NCBI GenBank assembly: GCA_020025075.1
Contig: JAHHSR010000002.1
Coordinates: 12,175-76,174, forward strand
From: Pectinatus sp.
GTDB lineage: Bacteria; Bacillota; Negativicutes; Selenomonadales; Selenomonadaceae
DNA: 64,000 nucleotides
Direction: 5' to 3'
The notes under the pieces are model-generated. The model searched no databases and had not been told where the DNA came from. It saw only the letters and a list, made by a program, of their open reading frames with translations. Position 1 is the stretch's first letter. Each line of letters starts with the position of its first letter. The position numbers and the translations under genes are program-made. Below are positions 1 to 9,356 of this stretch, piece by piece.

Positions 1-119
1 TAAAAAGGAGGAGCTGCTCGTCAAAATATCCTAAAAAAGTGCCAATAATAACCATCTGGCCATTGATGAACTTTAGCACATGGATATGTTGACCATATTT
101 TGAGTAGCAGAGAAAGAAA

Positions 120-1163
120 TTGGCAAGATTATCCGATGAAAAGGCCATAAAAATGCTCCAATCCGGCGATTTGCTCTCCTTGGGTCAAGAGGCTGATGCC
201 GTACGTGAAAAAATGCACCCTGGCAATATCGTTACCTTTATCATTGACCGAAATATAAATTACACGAATATCTGCCTCAACGAATGCAGCTTCTGCGCCT
301 TTTATCGCTCCAAAAGCGATGCGCAGGCCTATTGTCTCTCGCTTGACGAAATCTTGCAAAAGGTTGGCGAGGCCGTCGCCTGCGGCGCAACTCAGGTCAT
401 GCTCCAAGGCGGACTCCATCCCGATCTTGACTTTTCCTATTATCTCAAGATGCTTCGCTCCATCAAGGCGCGCTATAATATCACGGTCCATTCCTTCACG
501 GCAACTGAAATCCTGCATTTTTCTAACCAGACGGGATATAGCTACAAAGAGGTCCTAAAGCGCCTACAAGAAGCTGGTCTTGACTCACTGCCCGGCGGGG
601 GCGCTGAGATATTGGTTGACCGCGTGCGAAAAATTATCAGCCCCAAAAAAATCATGACCGAACCTTGGCTTGAAATTATGCGCTGTGCGCACGAAATCGG
701 CATGAAAACAACGGCCACGATGGTCATAGGACTCGGCGAAACGCAAGTAGAGCGCATCGAGCACATGCGCCGCATCCGCCAGCTGCAAGACGAGACGGGC
801 GGCTTTCGCGCTTTCATCATGTGGACCTTCCAGCCCGGCAATACAAAACTGGGCGGTGAAAAGACTGATGCGGTAAGCTACCTAAAGACACTTGCCACCG
901 CGCGGCTTTACCTCGACAATATCAGTCATATCCAAGGCTCTTGGGTCACACAGGGAAAGCGTATCGGGCAGCTCTCTTTGGCCTTTGGCGCCGATGACCT
1001 CGGCAGCATAATGCTTGAAGAAAATGTCGTACGCGCCGCGGGCACGAGTCATGCCATGTCTGTCGGCACCATGCTCGATATGATTTATGCTGCTAAAAAA
1101 ATCCCTGCCCAGCGCGATACCAAATACGATTTAATCAAAATTTACGATGAAAAAAGAAGGTAA
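120..1163 (+). CDS. mqnC: Cyclic dehypoxanthinyl futalosine synthase (MqnC), radical SAM
   Basis: Radical SAM enzyme of the futalosine route to menaquinone; the family cyclises dehypoxanthine futalosine. The cluster CLNECSFCAFYR near residue 56 is the CxxxCxxC motif that binds the 4Fe-4S cluster, followed by the GGLHPDL and LPGGGAEI blocks seen in MqnC/MqnE proteins. The length (347 aa) and the early RLSDEKAIKML segment fit MqnC better than MqnE. The start is a TTG preceded only by a purine-rich stretch, so it is less certain than the rest. It overlaps or abuts a nucleoside phosphorylase gene, and a quinol-consuming cytochrome bd lies elsewhere in the window. No other mqn gene is present. Confidence 0.9.
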   Translation: MARLSDEKAIKMLQSGDLLSLGQEADAVREKMHPGNIVTFIIDRNINYTNICLNECSFCAFYRSKSDAQAYCLSLDEILQKVGEAVACGATQVMLQGGLHPDLDFSYYLKMLRSIKARYNITVHSFTATEILHFSNQTGYSYKEVLKRLQEAGLDSLPGGGAEILVDRVRKIISPKKIMTEPWLEIMRCAHEIGMKTTATMVIGLGETQVERIEHMRRIRQLQDETGGFRAFIMWTFQPGNTKLGGEKTDAVSYLKTLATARLYLDNISHIQGSWVTQGKRIGQLSLAFGADDLGSIMLEENVVRAAGTSHAMSVGTMLDMIYAAKKIPAQRDTKYDLIKIYDEKRR

Positions 1164-1167
1164 TACC

Positions 1168-2001
1168 TTGTCTGACAACAAAATTCCTCAAGCTGATTTC
1201 GCCTTAATCGGCGGCTCCGGCACGCTCTCGAGCGATTTTCCAGCCCGCCTTGCAGCACCTGACATCAAAATCATCGCCGACGGGCTTGTTTTTGAAACGC
1301 CTTATGGCAAGACGCCTCCTTTGCGTCTCTTCACAGTTGGCAAAAAGCGCGTCCTCACCTGCAAGATGCATGGCTGGCGCCATGGAACAAGTCGCGCCGA
1401 TGCTTCGCGCCAAATCTTTTGGACTTTTGAACAGGCAGGCATTAAGCAAATCATCGCCGATGGCGGCGTCGGCACTGCCAACCATCTTTTGGACCCGCGC
1501 GATTTCGTCATTCCCGACGATTATCTTGACTTATCATGCCGCAAAGATGTAGGCCTTGCTGGCAAGTACCTTCTTATCATGCGCGAGGCATTGTGTCCTA
1601 GCTTGCGCCATGCCCTCATCGAGGCGACGCGCCGCAACTTTAAAGGACGCATTTTCACGCGCGGCATCTACGCCAATACGGATGGTCGCCACTTTGAAAG
1701 CCCGGCAGAAATAGCCATGCTCAAGGGACATGCCGACATCGTCGGGCAGAGCATCTGCCCCGAAGTCTATCTCGCCAGAGAAATTGGCGCCTGCTATGCC
1801 GGCCTTTATTATGTGGTAAACTACGGCGAGGGTATTAAGACCTGGTCGCACGACACCCTTTGTGATATCTTCTACGATGATGCAGAGCTCATCGGCACAA
1901 TCCTACTCGATACGATACGGCATTTTTCACCCGAAAAAAAAGAATGCCACTGTGCCGAACTGCGCAAAAAGACTTTGCTCAAGGGGATTTATGATGACTG
2001 A
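1168..2001 (+). CDS. MTAP-family nucleoside phosphorylase, possibly acting in menaquinone synthesis
   Basis: A 277-residue member of the purine nucleoside phosphorylase/methylthioadenosine phosphorylase fold. Family marks are the N-terminal IGGSGTL phosphate loop, the GGVGTANHLLDPRDFVIPDDYLD segment in the middle, and HFESPAEIAML...DIVGQSICPEVYLAREIG near the C-terminus. I place the start at TTG 1168 because AGAAGG lies 7 bases upstream; an ATG at 1147 inside mqnC lacks such a site. The gene follows mqnC immediately, and its stop overlaps the next gene by 11 bases. The family normally cleaves methylthioadenosine; the mqnC neighbour suggests an aminodeoxyfutalosine or related substrate, which is inference only. 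Confidence 0.8.
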   Translation: MSDNKIPQADFALIGGSGTLSSDFPARLAAPDIKIIADGLVFETPYGKTPPLRLFTVGKKRVLTCKMHGWRHGTSRADASRQIFWTFEQAGIKQIIADGGVGTANHLLDPRDFVIPDDYLDLSCRKDVGLAGKYLLIMREALCPSLRHALIEATRRNFKGRIFTRGIYANTDGRHFESPAEIAMLKGHADIVGQSICPEVYLAREIGACYAGLYYVVNYGEGIKTWSHDTLCDIFYDDAELIGTILLDTIRHFSPEKKECHCAELRKKTLLKGIYDD

Positions 2002-2977
2002 AGAAAAAAGGCGTCACAAAAAGAAAAATGCAAAGGATTTAGAAAAAACGGCGAAAAAGCCTGAAGCTGCTCCTAAGTGGATTATCACCCTCGAACGCGG
2101 TGCAGGAAAAAAGCATATTTTAAAGCTCACACCGCTCATGCTGCGCTATGGCCTTTTGAGCATTGTCATCCTCGCCTTGCTTCTCATCGTCTCTTGCGGC
2201 CTGTCAGGCTATTTGCTCTTTTCGCGCCAGTCAAGCCAGCAGACAATAGAAGCCTTGCAAAAAGCCAACGCTATCCAACAGCAGCAGCTCGTGGAGCTGG
2301 CGCAAAAGGCTACCCAGCTGCAAGGCCAGCTCGATAAGCTAAACGGCGAAGAAAACGAATTAAAGGCACTTTCAAATTTAGGCGTCGACACAAAAAAAGA
2401 CCCCGACGCCGCAGCAGCTGCTGCAGCCCAGTCGGGCGGCGGCCAAGGCGGCCCCTGGATTGCGCCGGATTACCAAAATATCAGCGCCGTCTTTGACAAC
2501 ATTGAAAAGCGCATCAAATTACACGAAAAAAATCTCGCCCTCATTCGGCAAGCGCTCTTAAAGCAGCGGCAAAGCGGCACATTAATTACACAAAAAGTCG
2601 TTACCACGCCTTCTGGCTGGCCTGCCCACGGCACAATCAGCTCTCCTTATGGCTTCCGTTGGCACGGCACCGATTTTCATCCCGGAGTCGATATTGCCGC
2701 CGATTACGGCACGCCCATTCGCGCAACAGCCGATGGCGTCGTCACCGCTGCCGGCTGGAACTCGGGCGGCTATGGCAACATGGTCGACATAAGACATGCC
2801 AGCGGCCTTTTGACGCGTTATGGGCACGCTTCCAGCGTTGTCGTTCATATCGGGCAGCACGTAAAGCGCGGCCAAATCATAGCCTATGTCGGCAGCACGG
2901 GTTATAGCACGGGACCACATGTCCACTACGAAGTCCGCCTTAACGGACGTCCCATCGACCCGATGCCTTACCTATAA
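1991..2977 (+). CDS. Membrane-anchored M23 peptidase with coiled coil (LytM/NlpD type)
   Basis: A 328-residue envelope protein. It has a basic cytoplasmic N-terminus, one transmembrane helix at about residues 50-75, and a Gln-rich coiled coil from about 85 to 125. An Ala/Gly linker follows, and then a C-terminal M23 domain. The zinc motifs are visible: HPGVDIA (HxxxD), the YGNMVDI block, and HVHYEV (HxH). All the expected ligands are present, so it is probably an active endopeptidase, although many relatives are only amidase activators. The start at ATG 1991 (then a second ATG) is supported by AAGGGG just upstream and overlaps the previous gene by 11 bases. It probably acts on peptidoglycan in the periplasm. 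Confidence 0.85.
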   Translation: MMTEEKRRHKKKNAKDLEKTAKKPEAAPKWIITLERGAGKKHILKLTPLMLRYGLLSIVILALLLIVSCGLSGYLLFSRQSSQQTIEALQKANAIQQQQLVELAQKATQLQGQLDKLNGEENELKALSNLGVDTKKDPDAAAAAAAQSGGGQGGPWIAPDYQNISAVFDNIEKRIKLHEKNLALIRQALLKQRQSGTLITQKVVTTPSGWPAHGTISSPYGFRWHGTDFHPGVDIAADYGTPIRATADGVVTAAGWNSGGYGNMVDIRHASGLLTRYGHASSVVVHIGQHVKRGQIIAYVGSTGYSTGPHVHYEVRLNGRPIDPMPYL

Positions 2978-2983
2978 AAGACC

Positions 2984-3006
2984 AGGCGAAAGCCTTGCTT
3001 TCGCCT
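2984..3006 (+). other. Perfect intergenic hairpin between M23 gene and permease gene
   Basis: A 10-bp perfect stem (AGGCGAAAGC / GCTTTCGCCT) with a 3-base loop lies just after the peptidase stop. No run of T follows, so it is a poor intrinsic terminator. It may stabilise or process the mRNA. Confidence 0.5.
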
Positions 3007-3037
3007 GTCATAAAAATAAAGAAAAAGAGGTGTTTTA

Positions 3038-4501
3038 TTGTCCCTTACGGGCAAAAGTATTATGGAAAACAGCAAATTACTGAATTGGCGCTCTTTGGCC
3101 ATGATGGGCTTCACCGTCGTGTGGGGTTTTGGCAATGTCGTAACCAACTACGCCAATCAAGGACTTACTGTTGTCGTCTCCTGGATTTTAATCTTATCTT
3201 TTTATTTTCTTCCTTATGCCTTGATGGTCGGCGAAATGGGCTCCGTCTTTGACAAGAAGTCAGGCGGTGTTTCTGACTGGATAGGTTCAACTTATGGACC
3301 AATGCTCGCCTATCTGGCCGGCTGGACCTATTGGGTAGTACATATCCCCTACTTAGCGCAAAAACCGCAAAATGTCTTAGTCGGTCTAAGCTGGGTGGTC
3401 TATCAAGATGGCGGCACGATAAAAGCTCTTGACCCACTCATCTTGCAGGCTCTTTCCCTTGTCATCTTCCTCGGCTTTTTGTGGCTCGCTTCGCGTGGCA
3501 TTAACTCCTTGAAAAGCATCGGTGCCCTTGCAGGTACCTCAATGTTCTTCATGGGAATATTATATATTCTCTTGACAGTTGCCGCTCCAGCGCTCGTCTC
3601 AGCAAAATCTGCTACAACCGTTTGGAATTTTAGCACTTTTATGCCCAAATTCGACTTCGTTTATTTCACAACTCTCTCCATGCTCGTCTTTGCCGTAGGC
3701 GGCTGCGAAAAGATTTCGCCTTATGTCAACAATATGAAAAACCCCGCCAAGGATTTTTCCAAGGGCATGATTATCCTGACCGCCATGGTTGGTGTCTCGG
3801 CCCTCTTAGGTTCTTTGGCCATGGGCATCATGTTTGATAGCCACCATTTACCAAACGACCTCAAAATGAACGGCCAATATCGCGCCTTCCAGCTTTTAGG
3901 CGAATACTACGGCCTTGGCAACAGCCTCATGATTATCTACGCTATCGCCAACGTACTCGGTCAAATTGCTGCTTTGATGTTCTCGATTGACGCACCGCTG
4001 AAAATCCTCATCGGCGAAGGCGACAAGAACTACATTCCTCGCTCCTTGACCAAGGTCAACGAGCATGGCGCGCCGATTAACGGCTACAAGATGACCGCCA
4101 TTCTCGTAAGTATCTTAATCATCGTTCCCGCCTTTGGCATCAAGAATATGAATACGCTTTATAATTGGCTTTTGGATTTAAATTCCATTGTCATGCCACT
4201 TCGATATCTCTGGGTTTTCGTCGCTTACATCGGCCTGCGCGCCTTTGTCAAAAACCGCAACCTCTCTGAACATTCTTCTTATAAGTTCATCAAAAGCGAT
4301 ACATTTGCCACGCTCGTCGGCGTCTGGTGCTTTGGCTTTACAGCTTTTGCCTGCTCAATGGGCGTTTTCCCCAAGGGAATTGCCATATATACGCCACAGT
4401 GGTTCTTCCAGCTCGCCTTAAATATCATCACGCCTCTTGCCCTCGTCGGGCTCGGCTTCATTTTGCCGAAAATAGCTCGCCGCGACAGACAAAAAATATA
4501 A
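3038..4501 (+). CDS. APC-family amino acid permease (YjeM/GadC-like)
   Basis: A 487-residue integral membrane protein with about 12 hydrophobic helices. It belongs to the amino acid-polyamine-cation superfamily. The GFGNVVTNYANQG motif in helix 1 and the GGCEKISPYVNNMKNPAKDF segment in helix 6 resemble YjeM and the glutamate/GABA antiporter group. The substrate cannot be told from sequence. I chose the TTG at 3038 because AGAGGTG sits five bases before it; an ATG at 3062 has no clear ribosome site. It is the last gene of the rightward unit and ends at a strong shared terminator. Confidence 0.8.
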   Translation: MSLTGKSIMENSKLLNWRSLAMMGFTVVWGFGNVVTNYANQGLTVVVSWILILSFYFLPYALMVGEMGSVFDKKSGGVSDWIGSTYGPMLAYLAGWTYWVVHIPYLAQKPQNVLVGLSWVVYQDGGTIKALDPLILQALSLVIFLGFLWLASRGINSLKSIGALAGTSMFFMGILYILLTVAAPALVSAKSATTVWNFSTFMPKFDFVYFTTLSMLVFAVGGCEKISPYVNNMKNPAKDFSKGMIILTAMVGVSALLGSLAMGIMFDSHHLPNDLKMNGQYRAFQLLGEYYGLGNSLMIIYAIANVLGQIAALMFSIDAPLKILIGEGDKNYIPRSLTKVNEHGAPINGYKMTAILVSILIIVPAFGIKNMNTLYNWLLDLNSIVMPLRYLWVFVAYIGLRAFVKNRNLSEHSSYKFIKSDTFATLVGVWCFGFTAFACSMGVFPKGIAIYTPQWFFQLALNIITPLALVGLGFILPKIARRDRQKI

Positions 4502-4538
4502 GAAAAAAGCCCCGGCCAAAAGGCCGAGGCTTTTTTTA
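4502..4538. terminator. Bidirectional intrinsic terminator, permease / hemL
   Basis: A 10-bp stem with an AAAA loop (AGCCCCGGCC / GGCCGAGGCT) is flanked by A-run and T-run on either side. It serves the rightward permease and the leftward hem operon. The one mismatch becomes a G-U wobble in the leftward RNA. Confidence 0.85.
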
Positions 4539-5861
4539 TTTGTTCTTTTGATAAGCGGCGACAGCTGCAAAGGCTTTTTTTGAAGCTTCGATAGTCTTTT
4601 CAATATCTTCATCGGTATGCGCACCGCTCATAAACGAGGTTTCAAACTGCGAAGGGCCAAAGTAGATACCCTGCTCCAGCATCGAGCGGAAATAAATGCG
4701 GAACGCCTCTTGGTCAGAGGCGGCCGAGGTTTCATAATCATAGACATCAGAGGCGTTGAAAAAGATGCCAAACATCGAGCCCGCCTGATGTGCCTGAATT
4801 TTGACGCCGGCGATTTTTGCCTGTTCTTCAAGGCCTAAAAGGAGCTTTTTCGTCTTTAAGGTCAGCTTGCGGCTATAATCCGGTTCATCATCACTTGGGC
4901 GCTGCGTAATGAGTTCCAGGGTAACAAGGCCAGCCGTCATCGCCAGCGGATTGCCGCTTAAAGTTCCTGCCTGATAGACAGGTCCTGACGGCGAGACCTT
5001 TTCCATAATTTCTCGCTTGCCGCCATAAGCTGCTACCGGCAGACCGCCACCAATAATTTTGCCAAAGCAGGTCATATCCGGCTTGATACCATAAGCGGCC
5101 TGCGCACCGCCTAAGGAGGCGCGGAAACCGCACATTACCTCATCAAAAATGAGCACCGTGCCTGTTTTTTGCGTCAACTCGCGCAGGGCATGTAAATAGC
5201 CTTGTCGCGGTAAAACAAGCCCCATATTGCCCGCCACGGGTTCAACGATAATTGCGGCTATATCTTTCCCTTGCTCTTGCATTACCTTGGTAATCGCTTC
5301 AATATCGTTATATGCAACGGTAATCGTATCCTTTGTCGTACCGCGCGTCACCCCGGGGCTACTTGGCGTGCCAAAAGTAGCTGCGCCAGAACCGGCCTGT
5401 ACCAAAAGGCCATCACTATGGCCGTGGTAGCAGCCAATGAATTTGACAATCTTTTCGCGCCCCGTATAACCGCGCGCCACGCGCAAGGCGCTCATCGTCG
5501 CTTCCGTGCCAGAATTGACCATGCGAATCATATCGACAGAAGGATAAATTTCCATGACCTTTTTCGCCAAGGCGCTTTCAACCAGCGTCGGAGCACCATA
5601 GCTCGTACCGCGCTCAATAGCCTCATGCAAAGCGGCAACGACTTTGGGGTGGGCATGGCCGACAACCATCGGTCCCCACGAGCCGACGTAGTCAATATAT
5701 TCGTTGCCATCGATATCGTAAATTTTGCTTCCTTTGGCGTGGTCGATAAAAGGAGGCGGATACCCCATACCTTGATAAGAACGCACTGGGCTATTGACAC
5801 CGCCCGGCATGAGCCCTTTCGCCTCAGCAAATGCTTCTTGCGATTTCGTCAGATTAAACAC
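4536..5861 (-). CDS. hemL: Glutamate-1-semialdehyde 2,1-aminomutase (HemL)
   Basis: PLP enzyme that turns glutamate-1-semialdehyde into 5-aminolevulinate, the second step of the C5 tetrapyrrole route. Recognised by the class III aminotransferase blocks FDEVMCGFR and CFGKIIGGGLPVAAYGG, which contains the PLP lysine, and by GTLSGNPLAM. The 441-aa length is normal. It starts at GTG with AGGAGG seven bases upstream. It is the last gene of the six-gene hem operon, 12 bases after hemB. Confidence 0.96.
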   Translation of the reverse strand: MFNLTKSQEAFAEAKGLMPGGVNSPVRSYQGMGYPPPFIDHAKGSKIYDIDGNEYIDYVGSWGPMVVGHAHPKVVAALHEAIERGTSYGAPTLVESALAKKVMEIYPSVDMIRMVNSGTEATMSALRVARGYTGREKIVKFIGCYHGHSDGLLVQAGSGAATFGTPSSPGVTRGTTKDTITVAYNDIEAITKVMQEQGKDIAAIIVEPVAGNMGLVLPRQGYLHALRELTQKTGTVLIFDEVMCGFRASLGGAQAAYGIKPDMTCFGKIIGGGLPVAAYGGKREIMEKVSPSGPVYQAGTLSGNPLAMTAGLVTLELITQRPSDDEPDYSRKLTLKTKKLLLGLEEQAKIAGVKIQAHQAGSMFGIFFNASDVYDYETSAASDQEAFRIYFRSMLEQGIYFGPSQFETSFMSGAHTDEDIEKTIEASKKAFAAVAAYQKNK

Positions 5862-5873
5862 GCTTTTTCCTCC

Positions 5874-6872
5874 TCATTTGCTCTCTTGCAGCCATTTTGC
5901 CGCATCGAGGGCATGGTATGTGATAATGGCATCAGAGCCGGCGCGCTTCATGCTCAAGAGAGTTTCCATGACAATGCGCTTTTCATCTATCCAGCCATTT
6001 TGGGACGCTGCCTTGACCATGGCATACTCGCCGCTCACGTTATAAGTTATAAGCGGCAAATTCATGCGCTGTCTGACGCGATAAACAATATCCAGATAGG
6101 CAAGGGCTGGCTTGACGATAATCATATCTGCGCCTTCTTCGACATCGAGGTCCGCCTCTTTCATTGCTTCCCGCGCATTAGCCGGGTCCATCTGATAAGC
6201 GCGCCGGTCGCCAAAGGAAGGTGCCGAATCGGCCGCATCGCGGAAAGGACCATAATAGCCAGAAGCATATTTGACGGCATATGACATAATCGCCGTATTG
6301 ATGTACCCGCCTTTATCAAGTGCACTTCTTATCGCCGCTACGCGTCCATCCATCATATCCGATGGTGCGACAATATCAGCACCAGCTTCGGCCTGGCTAG
6401 TGGCGACTTTTTGCAATAACTCAAGCGTCGCATCATTATCGACATAGCAGCCGTTCAATTTGCCGCAATGGCCATGCGAGGTGTACTGACACAGGCAGAC
6501 ATCGCTTATAAGCGTCATTTCCGGTATTGCCTGCTTTATAGCCGTAAGGGCGCGCTGTACGGGACTTTCCATATCCCAGGCCGATGAGCCTATCTCGTCT
6601 TTATATTCAGGAAGGCCAAAAACTTCAAGCGCCGTTATGCCCAGCTGCCATGCTTCTTTGGCTACTTCTAATGCCTTGTCAACAGAATAGCGGTAACAGC
6701 CCGGCATGCTTTCAATCGGCTCTACCTTATCTTTTCCGGCAATGACAAAGATTGGATAAATAAAATCGGTTGGCAAAAGCACCGTTTCACGTACCAAAGA
6801 GCGTACCGCTTCGCTTATGCGCATGCGGCGCGGGCGCAAAGGCTGCGGAAATTTTTCAGTCATCTTTTCCAT
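5874..6872 (-). CDS. hemB: Porphobilinogen synthase (HemB), zinc type
   Basis: Condenses two 5-aminolevulinate molecules to porphobilinogen. The catalytic lysines lie in MSYAVKYASGYYGPFR and IIVKPAL. The segment DVCLCQYTSHGHCG carries the three cysteines of the zinc-dependent class, rather than the aspartates of the magnesium class. Length is 332 aa. The ATG start has AAGGGG eight bases upstream. It lies five bases after the cobA-hemD stop, so it is co-transcribed. Confidence 0.96.
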   Translation of the reverse strand: MEKMTEKFPQPLRPRRMRISEAVRSLVRETVLLPTDFIYPIFVIAGKDKVEPIESMPGCYRYSVDKALEVAKEAWQLGITALEVFGLPEYKDEIGSSAWDMESPVQRALTAIKQAIPEMTLISDVCLCQYTSHGHCGKLNGCYVDNDATLELLQKVATSQAEAGADIVAPSDMMDGRVAAIRSALDKGGYINTAIMSYAVKYASGYYGPFRDAADSAPSFGDRRAYQMDPANAREAMKEADLDVEEGADMIIVKPALAYLDIVYRVRQRMNLPLITYNVSGEYAMVKAASQNGWIDEKRIVMETLLSMKRAGSDAIITYHALDAAKWLQESK

Positions 6873-6877
6873 TTTTA

Positions 6878-8395
6878 TTACCCCTTTTTAGCAAAATATT
6901 CTTCAATAACCTCTTTTAGGCCATCAAGCGTATACTTTTGGGCTTCAATGCTCACATTCAGTCCATTTTTGCGACAGGTAGCAGCCGTTATCGGCCCAAT
7001 GGCAGCGTAAATCTGATTGGGAGGCAAAATTGACTTATCGCCGATAAGCTTTACAAAATTATTGACCGTTGAAGAACTCGTAAAAGTTACGACATCAATT
7101 TTTCCCGCAGCAAGCAAAGCCTTGATTTCGCTGTAATCTTCCTTCGCTTTAACGGTTTTATAGCACTGCACGACATCAACTATCGCGCCATGTGCCCTCA
7201 ATTCATCAGGCAGGACCTCACGCGCCTTTTTAGCGCGCGGCAAAAGAATTTTCTTGCCTACGACGGCATCACCCAAGGAATAAACAAGTTCTTCCGCGCG
7301 ATACTGCGGTGGCACGAGGTCTGCCCTGATGCCAAATTGCAAGAGCGCCTGCGCCGTAGAACTGCCAATGGCTGCAACCTTGGCACTAGCGAGCGCACGC
7401 GCATCGAGCTTTCTTTCTTCAAGGCGGGAAAAGAAATACTCGACGCCATTAACACTGGTAAAAATGAGCCAATCATAAGATGAAAGCTGAGCAATTGCCG
7501 CATCCAGGCTTTCATAATTATCATCAGCCGGCACAACTTCAATGACCGGCGCCTCGATGCAGGTTGCGCCGAGCTTTTCAAGACATTCCGAAAAAGCCGA
7601 GGCCTGCGCCCGAGCGCGCGTCACCAAAATCTTTTTCCCAAAAAGCGGCCGATTGTCAAACCAGCGCAATTCATGGCGAAGTTTTACCACTTCGCCGACG
7701 ATAAAGATGGCCGGCGGACGAAAACCGAGGCGCTCTACATCGTCTGCCGCCTCTTTGACCGTCGTTTCTAAAACTTCCTGCTCGCTCTTTGTTCCCCAGC
7801 GCACCAAGGCTGCAGGTGTAGCAGCCGGACGACCGTTAGCCATCAGCTCATTACAAATCTGGCGCAAATTGCCAACGCCCATCAAAAAGACCAGGGTATC
7901 AACGCCCGTTGCCAATTTGGGCCAGTTAATGCCCGAGCATTCGCGCGCTGGGTCTTCATGTCCCGTGACAACGGCAAAGGATGCTGCCACCCGGCGATGC
8001 GTGACAGGAATGCCCGCATAAGCCGCCGCCGCAATAGCGGACGTAATGCCCGGCACAATTTCATAGGCAATGCCGCGCTCTTTCAATAAGAGTGCCTCTT
8101 CGCCGCCACGACCAAAAACAAATGGGTCTCCGCCTTTAAGGCGGGCAACTACCTTGCCGGCTGCCGCTTTTTGTGCGAGCAACTCATTTATTTCCTCTTG
8201 GCGCATCGTATGGCGATTGGCCTGCTTGCCTACGTAGATAAGCTCCGCTTCTTTAGAGGCATACGCCAAAAGTTTTTTATCCGCCAAATAGTCATAGACC
8301 ACCACGTCAGCACGCGCAATACAATCGCGTCCTTTAAGTGTCAAAAGGCCATTATCACCAGGACCAGCGCCGATTAGATAAACCATTCCTGCCAT
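6878..8395 (-). CDS. cobA-hemD: Fused uroporphyrinogen-III C-methyltransferase / uroporphyrinogen-III synthase (CobA-HemD)
   Basis: A natural two-domain fusion of about 505 aa. Residues 1-245 are the SAM-dependent methyltransferase, marked by YLIGAGPGDNGLLTLKG, VVARLKGGDPFVFGRGGEE and the GVTSAIAAAAYAGIPVTHR-like block. The methyltransferase makes precorrin-2 for siroheme and cobalamin. Residues 260-505 are the HemD domain, marked by GKKILVTRARAQASAF and VVTFTSSSTVNNF, which closes the ring to uroporphyrinogen III. I use the ATG at 8395 because GGAGAA lies just before it; an upstream ATG in the same frame would overlap hemC. This fusion is common in Firmicutes. Confidence 0.93.
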   Translation of the reverse strand: MAGMVYLIGAGPGDNGLLTLKGRDCIARADVVVYDYLADKKLLAYASKEAELIYVGKQANRHTMRQEEINELLAQKAAAGKVVARLKGGDPFVFGRGGEEALLLKERGIAYEIVPGITSAIAAAAYAGIPVTHRRVAASFAVVTGHEDPARECSGINWPKLATGVDTLVFLMGVGNLRQICNELMANGRPAATPAALVRWGTKSEQEVLETTVKEAADDVERLGFRPPAIFIVGEVVKLRHELRWFDNRPLFGKKILVTRARAQASAFSECLEKLGATCIEAPVIEVVPADDNYESLDAAIAQLSSYDWLIFTSVNGVEYFFSRLEERKLDARALASAKVAAIGSSTAQALLQFGIRADLVPPQYRAEELVYSLGDAVVGKKILLPRAKKAREVLPDELRAHGAIVDVVQCYKTVKAKEDYSEIKALLAAGKIDVVTFTSSSTVNNFVKLIGDKSILPPNQIYAAIGPITAATCRKNGLNVSIEAQKYTLDGLKEVIEEYFAKKG

Positions 8396-8414
8396 AAATT
8401 TTTCTCCATTTCCA

Positions 8415-9356
8415 TTATTTGCCATCGCCTTGCAAAAGACCAATCTGCTGCATTATCTCAAGGCCGCCATTAGAAAGCATTTTTTCCGCCAAAAGGCGAC
8501 CGCCTTTTTCTCCTTCATTCTTTGGACCTTGCCACTTATCGCGCAAAAGCGTCTTGCCATCAAGCGAGCCGATAATCGCCTCAAGGCAAAGGTTTTCGCC
8601 TTCTATCTCGCCGTGCACGCCGACAGGCACTTGGCAGCCGCCCTCGACGCGTGCCAAAAACGACCGCTCTGCTATCGTCGCCTGCGCAGTCTTCTCATCG
8701 TGGAGAAAAGAGAGCATTTCGCGCACAGTACCATCATCTTCACGCGCTTCTACTGCCAAGGCACCCTGCCCCACAGCCGGCAAGCAGACGCCAAAAGGCA
8801 GGCGCTGGGAAATCCGCTCGCCATAGCCGAGCCGCTCCAACCCCGCGGCGGCCAAAATTATCGCATCATACTCTCCCACATCGAGCTTTTTTAAGCGCGT
8901 CTGCACATTGCCGCGCAAATCAAAAAGCTGTAAATCCGGACGGATATGCAAAAGCTGTGCGCGCCGGCGCAAGCTCGACGTGCCGACTTTCGCTCCTTCG
9001 GGCAATTCGATAAAGGAGCGATAGCGATTGCTTACTATAGCGTCGTACTGCTCAGCACGCTGCGTTATCGCCGCAAGGCAAAGTCCCGCCGGAAGCTGCG
9101 TCGGCATATCCTTTAAGCTGTGCACCGCGATGTCAATTTTCCCCTCCAGCATGAGCACTTCAATTTCCTTGGTAAAAAGCCCCTTGCCGCCAATTTTGGC
9201 AAGCGGTACATCCAATATCTTATCGCCCTTTGTCGTCACATGGCAAAGCTGCACTTCTAGCTGCGGATATTGCTCTTTTAAACGGCGTGCAATATACTCG
9301 GCCTGCCAAAGTGCCAATTTACTGCTGCGCGTACCAATGATAATTTTATTTTTCAT
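8415..9356 (-). CDS. hemC: Hydroxymethylbilane synthase (HemC)
   Basis: Polymerises four porphobilinogens into hydroxymethylbilane on a dipyrromethane cofactor. Family blocks are GTRSSKLALWQAE, VHSLKDMPT, GTSSLRRRAQL, LRGNVQTRL and the cofactor cysteine in EGGCQVPVG. The protein has 313 residues. The ATG at 9356 has GAGG nine bases upstream; the GTG two codons earlier is too close to it. The start overlaps the end of hemA, a sign of translational coupling. Confidence 0.96.
   Translation of the reverse strand: MKNKIIIGTRSSKLALWQAEYIARRLKEQYPQLEVQLCHVTTKGDKILDVPLAKIGGKGLFTKEIEVLMLEGKIDIAVHSLKDMPTQLPAGLCLAAITQRAEQYDAIVSNRYRSFIELPEGAKVGTSSLRRRAQLLHIRPDLQLFDLRGNVQTRLKKLDVGEYDAIILAAAGLERLGYGERISQRLPFGVCLPAVGQGALAVEAREDDGTVREMLSFLHDEKTAQATIAERSFLARVEGGCQVPVGVHGEIEGENLCLEAIIGSLDGKTLLRDKWQGPKNEGEKGGRLLAEKMLSNGGLEIMQQIGLLQGDGK

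Noticed and set aside
1..119. Minus-strand open stretch reading SKYGQHIHVLKFINGQMV at the left edge, possibly part of a gene beyond the window
   Set aside because: Only about 39 codons, no start or stop inside the window and no family match; it may be chance.
5271..6284. Open frame of 337 codons on the plus strand
   Set aside because: It is antisense to hemL and hemB, has no ribosome site and no family features, and arises from codon bias of the real genes.
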